This document shows positions 53,703 to 63,602 of a DNA stretch of 64,000 nt, piece by piece. The stretch comes from CAVQZA01 sp963724805. GTDB taxonomy: Bacteria > Actinomycetota > Thermoleophilia > Gaiellales > Gaiellaceae. Each line of letters starts with the position of its first letter. Position 1 is the stretch's first letter. Below the pieces are notes generated by a model. The model did not search any database. It saw only the letters and a list, made by a program, of their open reading frames with translations, and was not told where the DNA came from. The position numbers were made by a program, and so were the translations under genes. The stretch lies in assembly GCA_963724805.1 (NCBI GenBank), contig CAVRWA010000014.1:1674001-1738000 (forward strand). Reading direction: 5' to 3'.

Positions 53703-54722
53703 ATGAACAAGTCATCCCGCTTCCTCAGTTTGCTCGTCGTGGGCGCACTGGCACTTCTCGTGCTCGGCGCCTCGTACGCAGCCACCAAGCGCAAGGCGGC
53801 ACCGAAGGCGCAGCAGTCGTCGTCGGTCGCCGAGCAGCTCCAGCAGGAGTACGAAGGCGTCGTCGACGCCGTCGAGCCCTCCGTCGTCCAGATCCAGACC
53901 TCCGAGGGGCTGGGCTCCGGCATCGTCTTCGATTCGAAGGGCGACATCGTCACGAACAACCACGTCGTCGGCACCGCGAAGACATTCAAGGTCACTCTGG
54001 CGAGCGGCAAGCAGGTGAGCGGCACCCTCGTCGGCACCTTCGCGCCCGACGACCTCGCCGTCATCCACGTCGACGCGGCCGGCCTCAAGGCGGCCAGGTT
54101 CGCCGACTCCTCCAAGCTCAAGGTCGGCCAGATCGCGCTCGCGGTCGGCAACCCGCTCGGCTTCCGCTCGAGCGTCACCGACGGCATCGTCAGCGCGCTC
54201 GGCCGCACCGTTGCGGAGCCCGGCGGCGCCACGCTCCCGAACGTGATCCAGACTAGCGCCGCGATCAACCCCGGCAACAGCGGCGGCGCCCTCGTCGACC
54301 TCGACGGCGCCGTGATCGGCATCCCGACGCTCGGCGTCAGCGACCCGCAGATGGGCGGTGCGGCGGCAGGCATCGGCTTCGCGATCCCGAGCAGCACGGT
54401 CACCGACATCGCGGGCCAGCTCGTGAGCAACGGCAAGGTCACTAGCTCGCGTCGCGCCTACCTCGGCATCCGCGTCGGCGACACCTCCGGCGGCAAGGGA
54501 GCGCTCGTCGGCGCCGTCACCGCCAAGGGCCCGGCTGCGACCGCGGGGATCGTCGTCGGCGACCGGATCGTCAGCGTCGCCGGCCAGAAGACTGCGACGA
54601 CGTCCGACCTCGGCAACGTCCTGGCCGGCCTCAAGCCCGGTCAGAAGGTGTCGATCCAGCTCCTCCGCCAGAACGGTTCCCACGTGACGGTCTCCGCGAC
54701 GCTGGGCGAGTACCCCGGCTAA
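53703..54722 (+). CDS. HtrA/DegP-like serine protease with PDZ domain
   Basis: 339 residues. One N-terminal helix (about 5-26) anchors or secretes it. Trypsin-like domain: His87 in TNNHVV, Asp117 in PDDLAVI and Ser193 in NPGNSGGAL. A single PDZ domain (about 245-335) recognises C-termini of misfolded proteins, with YLGIRVG as its opening. It acts outside the membrane in protein quality control. TACAAG 7 nt before the ATG may be its -10. Confidence 0.92.
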   Translation: MNKSSRFLSLLVVGALALLVLGASYAATKRKAAPKAQQSSSVAEQLQQEYEGVVDAVEPSVVQIQTSEGLGSGIVFDSKGDIVTNNHVVGTAKTFKVTLASGKQVSGTLVGTFAPDDLAVIHVDAAGLKAARFADSSKLKVGQIALAVGNPLGFRSSVTDGIVSALGRTVAEPGGATLPNVIQTSAAINPGNSGGALVDLDGAVIGIPTLGVSDPQMGGAAAGIGFAIPSSTVTDIAGQLVSNGKVTSSRRAYLGIRVGDTSGGKGALVGAVTAKGPAATAGIVVGDRIVSVAGQKTATTSDLGNVLAGLKPGQKVSIQLLRQNGSHVTVSATLGEYPG

Positions 54723-54742
54723 CGGGTTACGCTCTGGCGGCG

Positions 54743-56311
54743 ATGGCCGCGACTCAGGGTGACGGTACGGAAGCCAAGCTCGCGCAGCTCCAGGAGCTGC
54801 GCGAGCAGGCGCTTCATGCCGGCAGCGAGAAGGCGGTCGCCAGGCAGCGCGCCGAGGGCCGCCTGTTGGCGCGCGAGCGGGCGGAGAAGCTCTGCGACCC
54901 CGGCTCGTTCGTCGAGCTCGACCGCTACGTCCGCCACCGCGAGTCGAACTTCGGGATGATGGCGAGGCGTCCTTACGGGGACGCCGTCGTCACCGGCCAC
55001 GGGACGGTGTTCGGGCGCAAGGTCTTCGTGTTCTCGCAGGACTTCACCGTGTTCGGCGGCAGCCTCTCGGAGGTCTTCGCCGAGAAGATCTGCAAGGTGA
55101 TGGACATGGCGGTGCGTTACGGCTGCCCGGTGATCGGGATCAACGACTCGGGCGGCGCGCGCATCCAGGAAGGCGTCGTCTCGCTCGCCGGCTACGCCGA
55201 GATCTTCTGGCGCAACGTCCAGGCCTCCGGCGTGATCCCGCAGCTCTCGCTCGTCGTCGGCCCGTGCGCAGGCGGCGCGGTCTACTCGCCCGCGATGACC
55301 GACTTCGTGTTCATGGTCGAGGGCTCGTCGTACATGTTCATCACCGGCCCCGACGTGGTGAAGACCGTCACAGGCGAAGAGGTCTCGTTCGAGGAGCTCG
55401 GCGGCGCCACCGCGCACGCCTCGAAGTCGGGAGTCGCGCACTTCGTCTCACCCGACGAGGAGGCGTGCCTCGAGGACGCGCGCTACCTGCTCTCGTTCCT
55501 GCCTCAGAACAACGTCGATCCGCCGGTCTTCTCGGCGCCGACCGACCCGGCCGACCGCGAGGACGCCGAGCTCGACACGCTGATCCCGGACAGCCCGCAT
55601 AAGCCCTACGACATGCACGAGGTGATCAGGCGCGTGGTCGACGACGGCGAGTTCCTCGAGGTGCATGAGCGCTTCGCCGAGAACATCGTCTGCGGCTTCG
55701 CGCGGCTCGGCGGCCACCCCGCCGGGATCGTCGGCAATCAGCCGAAAGCGCTCGCGGGCGTGCTCGACATCGACTCCTCGACGAAGGCGGCGCGCTTCGT
55801 GCGCACCTGCGACGCGTTCAACATCCCACTCGTGACCTTCGTCGACGTGCCCGGGTTCCTGCCCGGCACCGACCAGGAGTGGGGCGGGATCATCCGACAC
55901 GGCGCGAAGCTCCTCTATGCGTACTCGGAGGCGACAGTGCCGAAGCTCACGGTGATCACGCGCAAGGCCTACGGCGGGGCCTACGACGTGATGAGCTCCA
56001 AGCACATCCGCGCGGATTTCAACTTCGCGTGGCCGACGGCGGAGATCGCGGTGATGGGGCCGGAGGGCGCGGTCAACATCATCTTCCGCAAGGAGCTCGA
56101 CGGCGCCGACGATCCGGAGGCGCGTCGGGCCGAGCTGATCGCGGAGTACGAGGAGCAGTTCGCCAACCCGTACGCGGCCGCCGAGCGCGGCTACGTCGAC
56201 GACGTGATCGAGCCGCGCCGGACACGCCCGGTGCTGATCGATGCGCTCGAGACCGCGCGCACGAAGCGCGAGCCGCGCCCTGCGCGGAAGCACGGCAACA
56301 TCCCGCTTTGA
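54743..56311 (+). CDS. Acyl-CoA carboxylase, carboxyltransferase (beta) subunit
   Basis: 522 residues, propionyl-/acetyl-CoA carboxylase beta family (PccB/AccD type). N-terminal crotonase-fold half: LLARERAEKLCDPGSFVELD, INDSGGARIQEGV (oxyanion) and PCAGGAVYSPAMTDF. C-terminal half: PGFLPGTDQEWGGIIRHGAK, then KAYGGAYDVM. It transfers CO2 from biotin to an acyl-CoA. The biotin-bearing subunit is at 60899. The stop overlaps the next gene's TTG by 4 nt. Confidence 0.93.
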   Translation: MAATQGDGTEAKLAQLQELREQALHAGSEKAVARQRAEGRLLARERAEKLCDPGSFVELDRYVRHRESNFGMMARRPYGDAVVTGHGTVFGRKVFVFSQDFTVFGGSLSEVFAEKICKVMDMAVRYGCPVIGINDSGGARIQEGVVSLAGYAEIFWRNVQASGVIPQLSLVVGPCAGGAVYSPAMTDFVFMVEGSSYMFITGPDVVKTVTGEEVSFEELGGATAHASKSGVAHFVSPDEEACLEDARYLLSFLPQNNVDPPVFSAPTDPADREDAELDTLIPDSPHKPYDMHEVIRRVVDDGEFLEVHERFAENIVCGFARLGGHPAGIVGNQPKALAGVLDIDSSTKAARFVRTCDAFNIPLVTFVDVPGFLPGTDQEWGGIIRHGAKLLYAYSEATVPKLTVITRKAYGGAYDVMSSKHIRADFNFAWPTAEIAVMGPEGAVNIIFRKELDGADDPEARRAELIAEYEEQFANPYAAAERGYVDDVIEPRRTRPVLIDALETARTKREPRPARKHGNIPL

Positions 56312-57171
56312 CGGTCAGGCCTGTCCGCGACTCCGACCTCGAGGCGGTCGTGGCCCTCGTGTGCGAGATCGACCCGGCCGCGGCGATGACGGTCGACTCC
56401 CTCTCCGCCGAGCTCGCCACGCTCCCCGGCGATCGCTTCGTCGCCGAGGTGGACGGCGAGGTCGTCGGCTGGGCGCCCGCGTTCCATCGCGCCGGCGGGG
56501 CGGTCTCGTTCTGGGTCGGCGTGCTGCCGGCCTTCCGGCGCCGTGGGCTGGGCGGCGCGCTCTTCTCGGCGCTGGCGCCGCAGCTCGAGGGCGTCCGCTC
56601 GCGCGGGTACGCGGACGGCGAGGACGGGTGCCGCTTCCTCGCGGCCCGCGGCTACGCCCCGGCCGGGCAGCTCCACCTCGCGACACTCGACCTCGCCGCC
56701 GCCGAGCTTCCCGACTCGTCCGTCCCGGGCTTTCGCGCAGTCCCGCTCGCCGAGCTCCTCGGCCGCCTCCCCGACGTCCACCGGCTCTACTCGGCCGTCC
56801 GCGCCGACATTCCGCGCGAGCACCCGATCGCGCCCGTGCCCTTTGCCGAATTCGTGTCGGAGATCGAGGGCGGGCTGTTCGACGCCGACGCGAGCGTCGT
56901 CGTGCTGGAGGAGAACGAGCCGGTCGCACTCTCGTTCTCGATGACCGACCGCGAGCACGGCCGCGCAGACACGGACCTCACCGGCACGCTGGCCGCCTAT
57001 CGCGGCCGAGGGCTCGCCCGCTTCGCGAAGACCGACTCGCTGCGCCGCCTGCGCGGGCTCGGGATCCATACCCTCGCGACCGCCAACGACGGCACGAACG
57101 AGCCGATGCGGGCGCTCAACGAGAGCCTCGGCTTTCGCGAGGCCGCGCTCTGGACCCGGTACGCCCGCTAG
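56308..57171 (+). CDS. Tandem GNAT-domain acetyltransferase
   Basis: 287 residues with two GNAT folds. The first has the acetyl-CoA loop LPAFRRRGLGGALFSAL and ends near 125; the second has TLAAYRGRGLARFAKTDSLR and ends with ATANDGTNEPMRALNESLGF. Double-GNAT proteins of this type include mycothiol synthase, but the mycothiol-specific pattern is not clear here, so I leave the substrate open. TTG 56308 overlaps the carboxylase stop as TTGA. Confidence 0.85.
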   Translation: MTVRPVRDSDLEAVVALVCEIDPAAAMTVDSLSAELATLPGDRFVAEVDGEVVGWAPAFHRAGGAVSFWVGVLPAFRRRGLGGALFSALAPQLEGVRSRGYADGEDGCRFLAARGYAPAGQLHLATLDLAAAELPDSSVPGFRAVPLAELLGRLPDVHRLYSAVRADIPREHPIAPVPFAEFVSEIEGGLFDADASVVVLEENEPVALSFSMTDREHGRADTDLTGTLAAYRGRGLARFAKTDSLRRLRGLGIHTLATANDGTNEPMRALNESLGFREAALWTRYAR

Positions 57172-57178
57172 ATCTACC

Positions 57179-58981
57179 CTACGCTACGGAGGCGGAGACG
57201 CTCAGCTCGGCGCCGAGGTCTGCCGCGAACGCCGCGACGACCTCTGGGTCGAACTGGGTGCCGGCGCAGCGGGCGAGCTCCCGGAGCGCTTCGTCGTCGC
57301 TGAGCTGCCGCTGGTAGACGCGCTCCGAGGTCATCGCGTCGTAGGCGTCGGCGACGAAGATGATGCGCGCGCCGAGCGGGATAGAGTCGCCGTGGAGGCC
57401 GTCGGGGTAGCCCGTCCCGTCCCAGCGTTCGTGGTGGTGGAGTACCCACTCGGCGACCGGATCGACCCCGAGGCTCTCGAGCATCCTGAAGCCGATCTGG
57501 GGATGGCGCTCGAGCACCATCCGCTCGGGATCGGTGAGCGGGCCGGGCTTGCGCAGGATCTCCTCGGGGACCGCGAGCTTGCCCAGGTCGTGGAGGCTCG
57601 CGGCGAGCCTGGTCAGCTCGACGAGCTCGGCGTCGGCGCCCAGCTGGAGCGCGATCCGCGCGGCGAGCTCGCTGACGCGCTGCGAGTGGCTGCCCGTGTA
57701 GGCGTCGCGCGCGTCGACCGCCTTGGCCAGGCTCGCCGCGGCGCGGTAGCGCGCGGCTCGGTCGGGCCCTGCGGCGAGGCGCTTGAGCTCGGCCAGCTCG
57801 ACCACGTCCGGCCGGTAGAGGCGCACGCGGTTCTTGCCGCGCTCCTTCGCCCAGTAGAGCGCCGAGTCGGCGAGGCGGATCAGCTCGTCGCGGCCGACCC
57901 CGTGCGCCGGATAGGTGGCGATCCCGGCGCTCACCGTGACCGAGCCGACGTGCTCGAGCTTCATCCCCGCGATCCGGTCGACGATCGAGTTGCCCGCTGC
58001 GAGCGCCGCCTCCTCGCCGTGGCCGGGCAGGAGGACGGCGAACTCGTCGCCGCCGAGGCGGAACGCCTCACCGCCCTGGCGGAGGCGGCTCGACACCTGC
58101 GCCAGAACGCGGTCGCCCGAGGGGTGGCCGAAGCGGTCATTGATCTTCTTGAAGTCGTCGATGTCGACCAGGCAGACGGTGACGGGAACCTTCTGCTCCT
58201 CGGCCTCGACCAGGGCCTGCTGCAGCCGCTCGTGGAAGTGGCGGTGGTTGCCGAGGCCGGTCAGCGGGTCGGTGAGGGCGAGCCGCATCGCCTTCAGCGC
58301 GTGGAACGTCGAGCGCTGGTAGAGCGCGATCGCGAGCAGCGGGCCCGCGAGTGCGATCGAGAGGGCCGGCGCGCGCTCCCAGAGCACGACGAGGGTGAGC
58401 GAGCCCGACGCCATCAGCGTGAACGGCACGATCGTCCAGCGCACGTTCTTCCTGACCGTGGCGAGGTACGACTCTCCGTGGCTGAGCGCCAGGAAGCTGC
58501 TCACGAGCAGCATGTTCACGGCGTAGAAGACGAACGCGCAGACCGCGATCCGCAGGACGAGCATCCAGTCGCCCCCGCCACGGAGCGGCTCGATCGCGAT
58601 GCCGGCCGCGAAGCCCGAGAGCGCGAATGCCGCCGCGTTGGAGAGGATACGGATCGGCGGGCGGTGCTCGATGATCTGCATCACGAGCGGCGCCGTGAAC
58701 ACGATCAGCACGCCTGCGGCCCAGCCGAACAGGTCGATCGCGGCGACGCCGAACACGAACGTGAGCGAGACGCCGTTGGCCTCGACGCCGTCGAGCGGCA
58801 CCGGGAAGCGCTCGGCGATCGTCGATGCGACGAGGAACGCGACGATCCCGATCCACGTCGAGAGGCTCTGGGGCGTCCGGGCCAGGGTGATCGCCGCGGC
58901 CAGGACCACAGCAAAGCCCCCGATGCATACGGGGGCGATAACTGCGAGGAGCCGCGGCGGGATTCCCGCCCGAACGCTCAC
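57179..58981 (-). CDS. Membrane GGDEF plus HD-GYP cyclic-di-GMP enzyme
   Basis: 600 residues. Six to seven N-terminal helices (about 10-220), then GGDEF (310-314 in RLGGDEFAV) with DNDR-type NDRFGH, and an HD-GYP domain: HDLGK at 464-468 and HHERWDGTGYP (516-526). Both catalytic motifs are intact, so it could make and break c-di-GMP. The inhibitory RxxD site before GGDEF reads RQGG, so product inhibition is probably lost. The 39-residue membrane peptide lies 10 nt upstream in the same direction. Confidence 0.92.
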   Translation of the reverse strand: MSVRAGIPPRLLAVIAPVCIGGFAVVLAAAITLARTPQSLSTWIGIVAFLVASTIAERFPVPLDGVEANGVSLTFVFGVAAIDLFGWAAGVLIVFTAPLVMQIIEHRPPIRILSNAAAFALSGFAAGIAIEPLRGGGDWMLVLRIAVCAFVFYAVNMLLVSSFLALSHGESYLATVRKNVRWTIVPFTLMASGSLTLVVLWERAPALSIALAGPLLAIALYQRSTFHALKAMRLALTDPLTGLGNHRHFHERLQQALVEAEEQKVPVTVCLVDIDDFKKINDRFGHPSGDRVLAQVSSRLRQGGEAFRLGGDEFAVLLPGHGEEAALAAGNSIVDRIAGMKLEHVGSVTVSAGIATYPAHGVGRDELIRLADSALYWAKERGKNRVRLYRPDVVELAELKRLAAGPDRAARYRAAASLAKAVDARDAYTGSHSQRVSELAARIALQLGADAELVELTRLAASLHDLGKLAVPEEILRKPGPLTDPERMVLERHPQIGFRMLESLGVDPVAEWVLHHHERWDGTGYPDGLHGDSIPLGARIIFVADAYDAMTSERVYQRQLSDDEALRELARCAGTQFDPEVVAAFAADLGAELSVSASVA

Positions 58982-58991
58982 TCCGCGAGGC

Positions 58992-59111
58992 TTACCAGGT
59001 GAAGCCCGAGGTATCGAAGCTGTCCAGGCTGATCAGGCCGAAAGCCGCGAAGGCCGAGATCAGAGCCAGGACAACGACGAGAGCAACGAGCTTTGGGTGC
59101 CACTGCAACAT
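58992..59111 (-). CDS. 39-residue membrane peptide upstream of the c-di-GMP gene
   Basis: Starts MLQWHPKLVALVVVLALISA, a single hydrophobic helix with positively charged start, ending in an aromatic, mildly acidic tail (LDSFDTSGFTW). AAGGAGG lies 8 nt before the ATG, one of the strongest ribosome binding sites in the window. The GGDEF/HD-GYP gene starts 10 nt after its stop. I know no named family; it may be a small partner of the downstream membrane enzyme. Confidence 0.7.
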   Translation of the reverse strand: MLQWHPKLVALVVVLALISAFAAFGLISLDSFDTSGFTW

Positions 59112-59195
59112 GCTTATCTTCCTCCTTGGACGCCAGTCGTGACGATTCTCAACCTTTGCCCGGCCCGCGTAATCCCCCGATGGAGGGATTTCGGC

Positions 59196-60197
59196 TCAGG
59201 AAGGGGGTATGGCGTCTTCGAGGGGCCTGCGGCCCCATGCGAAGTGCGTCTCGTACCAGCCGGTGAGCGGCGCGAGGGCCACTCCGGTGCTTCCCGCCTG
59301 CACGAACCAGCCGTTTCCGAGGTAGATCCCGACATGATCGACCTGGGCGGGCTTCGACCTGGGCCCTTTCGTGCCGAAGAACGCGATGTCGGCCGGTTGC
59401 AGGCCGGCGAGGGCGATCCGCTCCTGCGGGGCGGCCTCCGCTGCCAGCTGAGCAGTCGTGCGCCCTGTGACCGTGTCCGCGAGGCCGGGGAGGTCGGGAT
59501 AGGCCTGCAGCCTGTAGACGCGCCAGACGAGGCCCGAGCAGTCGAAGCCGGCCTTCTCGCTCGTGCCGGCCCAGACATACGGGAAGCCCACGAACGAGAG
59601 CGCCGTGTGCAGGATCTCGCGCTGTGTCGCGGTGAGCGCCGGCGGCGAGAAGGTGGCGGCCGCGGTGCGTGCGTACGTCTGCTGCGCGCCGGTCCAGGCG
59701 AGCATGCGCGCGGCCGAGTAGGCGGCCTCGGCGCGGGTGGCGGGACTGTTCGGCAGCGGCTCGAGGTAGTCCTGTGCGGTGGGGTGATTCGTCCGGAGCC
59801 CGAGCAGCCGGGCGACGGTCTCGGTACCGAGCCGGCTCGGCGGCGCGAGCCCAGCGGCGCGCGCTCCGGCCTGGAAGCTCGACGAGACGTCCGTGAGACC
59901 TGCGGCGCGGACGAGGCGTGCGTCGAGCGTCGTGATCGTGACCGGCGAGGTGCTCGCGGTCGCGAGCACGGGCTGTCCCGTGAGCCCGCCGACGAGCGCG
60001 CCGAGGTCCTGGGCGGTGAGCGGATCGTCGGGCCGGAACGAGGCGACATCTGGTGCGAGCAGCCCGTGGCGGACCACGGTGACGATCTGCGGCTGAGCCC
60101 ACGAGCCCGGCGCCGTGGCCGCGTGGAGCGCAGCGGGCACGACGGCGAGAGCGCAGAACGCGAGGACGATGGTTCGGCGGCTCATCCCGGTTCCCAT
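59196..60197 (-). CDS. Secreted NlpC/P60 cell-wall hydrolase with SLH-like repeats
   Basis: 333 residues. Signal peptide to about residue 26, then repeats resembling S-layer homology motifs (LAPDVASFRPDDPLTAQDLG), and a C-terminal NlpC/P60 domain with Cys220 in FDCSGLVWRVY and His288 in QVDHVGIYLG. Such enzymes cleave peptide cross-links in peptidoglycan; the SLH-like part would hold it to the wall. A second ATG at 60185 is an equal start. Confidence 0.87.
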   Translation of the reverse strand: MGTGMSRRTIVLAFCALAVVPAALHAATAPGSWAQPQIVTVVRHGLLAPDVASFRPDDPLTAQDLGALVGGLTGQPVLATASTSPVTITTLDARLVRAAGLTDVSSSFQAGARAAGLAPPSRLGTETVARLLGLRTNHPTAQDYLEPLPNSPATRAEAAYSAARMLAWTGAQQTYARTAAATFSPPALTATQREILHTALSFVGFPYVWAGTSEKAGFDCSGLVWRVYRLQAYPDLPGLADTVTGRTTAQLAAEAAPQERIALAGLQPADIAFFGTKGPRSKPAQVDHVGIYLGNGWFVQAGSTGVALAPLTGWYETHFAWGRRPLEDAIPPS

Positions 60198-60232
60198 CGG
60201 CCGAGCCCCGGCGGGTCCTTAGTCTTGGCGGC

Positions 60233-60394
60233 ATGGAGCTGAAGATCACGCCCGAGCCGACGCCGGAGGAGCGCCGCGCGATCGAGCTCGCGCTCGCGGC
60301 AGGCGACGACGAGGAAAGCGCCTGGGCCGCGTCGCTAGACGGCGGCGCGGCCGCGCAGCAGCCCGGGCGCGAGCCGGGCGTAGTCGAGCCCTGA
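60233..60394 (+). CDS. Small acyl-CoA carboxylase epsilon-like peptide
   Basis: 53 residues. Its start, MELKITPEPTPEERRAIELA, has the strand-then-helix pattern of the actinobacterial carboxylase epsilon subunits (short proteins whose helix begins PTxEE). The ATG lies 7 nt after TAGTCT (60220-60225). The last 20 codons overlap the 3' end of pgsA on the other strand, so the real product might need checking. The beta subunit lies 4 kb upstream and the alpha subunit 0.5 kb downstream, on the same strand. Confidence 0.55.
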   Translation: MELKITPEPTPEERRAIELALAAGDDEESAWAASLDGGAAAQQPGREPGVVEP

Positions 60395-60877
60395 GACCCA
60401 CGTCAGCACGAGCGCGACCAGGAGGGCCCACCACGCGACCCCGTCGCTCCACGCACCCGCAGCCGCGAAGCCGCCGATCCCGGCCGCGAGCGCCTGCGCC
60501 CAGGTCTTCAGCTTGCCGAGGTCCCGCACCTCGAGCGTGACGCCGCGCTCCATTGCCGCGAGCCTGAGCCCGGAGACGAAGAACTCCCGCGCGATGATCA
60601 GCGCCACCATCCAGCCGGGGAACGCGCCCTCGCCGACGAGCACGACGAGTACCGACATCACAAGGATCTTGTCGGCGATCGGGTCGAGCAGCGAGCCGAG
60701 AGCGGAGGTCTGCCCGCTCCTGCGGGCGATCCGCCCGTCGAACCAGTCGGTGGCCATGGCGACGCCGAAGACGACCGTCGCCCAGTAGTCGTGGTTCGGG
60801 AAGTCCCAGACGTAGAGGACGATCACGACCGGCACGGCGAGCATGCGCGCAACGGTCAGCTGATCCGCGAGTCCCAC
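60335..60877 (-). CDS. pgsA: CDP-diacylglycerol-glycerol-3-phosphate 3-phosphatidyltransferase
   Basis: 180 residues, CDP-alcohol phosphatidyltransferase family. The catalytic motif D-G-x2-A-R-x8-G-x3-D-x3-D reads DGRIARRSGQTSALGSLLDP then IADK. Several helices span the membrane. It makes phosphatidylglycerol phosphate; phosphatidylinositol-type relatives are possible but the length and pattern favour PgsA. GTG 60877 is 8 nt after TATTCT on this strand. Confidence 0.9.
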   Translation of the reverse strand: MGLADQLTVARMLAVPVVIVLYVWDFPNHDYWATVVFGVAMATDWFDGRIARRSGQTSALGSLLDPIADKILVMSVLVVLVGEGAFPGWMVALIIAREFFVSGLRLAAMERGVTLEVRDLGKLKTWAQALAAGIGGFAAAGAWSDGVAWWALLVALVLTWVSGLDYARLAPGLLRGRAAV

Positions 60878-60898
60878 GGCGATAGAGAATATGCGCAG
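60878..60898. promoter_or_regulatory. Overlapping divergent leaderless promoters, pgsA/carboxylase
   Basis: Only 21 bp separate the start codons. Minus-strand TATTCT (complement of 60886-60891) is 8 nt before the pgsA GTG; plus-strand GAGAAT (60885-60890) is 8 nt before the carboxylase GTG. The two boxes occupy the same bases, so the two genes should be transcribed in alternation. Confidence 0.45.
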
Positions 60899-62650
<1,752 letters not shown>

Positions 62651-62662
62651 AGGCAGGTCCGA

Positions 62663-62814
62663 GTGCCTGACCCCGGGACATGTCCGTCAAGTGACTTCTG
62701 GACCTGCGCGGAGCGGACACGAGGGGTGTGCGCAAGCCCAGGAGTGAAGCGGCCTTCTGTCCCATTGGGCCACGTCCCGGTGCCTGACCCCCGGCCATGT
62801 CCCGGTGGGACATG
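62663..62814. repeat. REP-like pair with palindromes
   Basis: GTGCCTGACCCC followed by a CATGTCC motif occurs at 62663-62685 and again at 62780-62803. The first copy contains the palindrome GGACATGTCC (62676-62685); the second forms CATGTCCC-GGT-GGGACATG (62796-62814), an 8-bp perfect stem between two convergent genes, a possible bidirectional terminator. No gene is seen in the 178 bp of this gap. Confidence 0.7.
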
Positions 62815-62828
62815 AGCGGGCGCACTCG

Positions 62829-63602
62829 TCACAGGGTGCGCCGGTAGGCGCGGAACGTCCACGTTGCGAACGCGGCCATCACGAAGGTGAGCACGGTCAG
62901 CGCCAGCCCACGCGTCACGACCACCGTCCAGTCCGTCCCGGGCAGGATCGCCTCGCGCGCCATCACGACCCCCCAGTTCACCGGGTTGAACTTCGCCACG
63001 GTCTGCATCCATGGCGGCATCTGCGTCGCCGCGAGCAGCGTCGAGGAGAGGAAGAGCAGCGGCAGCCCGATGAAGTTGGCGACCGCGATCATCGTCGCCT
63101 CCTTGCGCGTCAGCAGCGCTATCCCCTGCGACATCCCGGCGAAGGCGCTGTTCACGAGCACGCCCGCGAGGATCACGACGAGCACGCCCAGCAGCCCCTG
63201 GCTCGAGCGGACGCCGAGCACGTACGAGACCGCGATGATGATCGTCGCCTGGATCGCCGCGGTGATCGCCGAGCGCACGATCTGGGAGACCACGATCGAC
63301 GAGCGGCGCACCGGCGTCGTGAGGAAGCGCTCGATCACGTCCCGGTCGAGGTCCTGGATCATCGCCATCCCGCTCCACGTCGCGCCGAAGAAGGCGTTCA
63401 TCACGACGATCGCCGGCGCGAGGAACGTGATGTACGACTGCGTGCCGAACCCGCCGAGGTGCGTGACGTTCTTGAACAGCTGCCCGTAGAGGAGCAGCCA
63501 GACGAGCGGCTGGATCAGCAGGAGGGCGATCCAGATCGGCTCCCGCATCAGGTTGCGCGCCTGCCGCCCGACCATGAACCAGGTGTCGGAGAGCGAGTTC
63601 AC
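62829..63602 (-). CDS. ABC-2 type multidrug exporter permease (DrrB-like)
   Basis: 257 residues, six helices, ABC2_membrane family. Typical features are the N-terminal TWFMVGRQARNLMREPIWIA and the central VIERFLTTPVRRSSIVVSQI signature, with C-terminal NPVNWGVVMAREAIL. It pairs with the ATPase immediately upstream. Starts at GTG 63602, overlapping the ATPase stop by 4 nt. Substrate not predictable; DrrAB-type systems export drugs or lipids. Confidence 0.9.
   Translation of the reverse strand: MNSLSDTWFMVGRQARNLMREPIWIALLLIQPLVWLLLYGQLFKNVTHLGGFGTQSYITFLAPAIVVMNAFFGATWSGMAMIQDLDRDVIERFLTTPVRRSSIVVSQIVRSAITAAIQATIIIAVSYVLGVRSSQGLLGVLVVILAGVLVNSAFAGMSQGIALLTRKEATMIAVANFIGLPLLFLSSTLLAATQMPPWMQTVAKFNPVNWGVVMAREAILPGTDWTVVVTRGLALTVLTFVMAAFATWTFRAYRRTL

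Noticed and set aside
57392..59002. 536-codon plus-strand frame opposite the GGDEF/HD-GYP gene
   Set aside because: Shadow of a real gene: composition is Arg/Glu/Ala-rich with no motif, while the minus strand has complete catalytic motifs.
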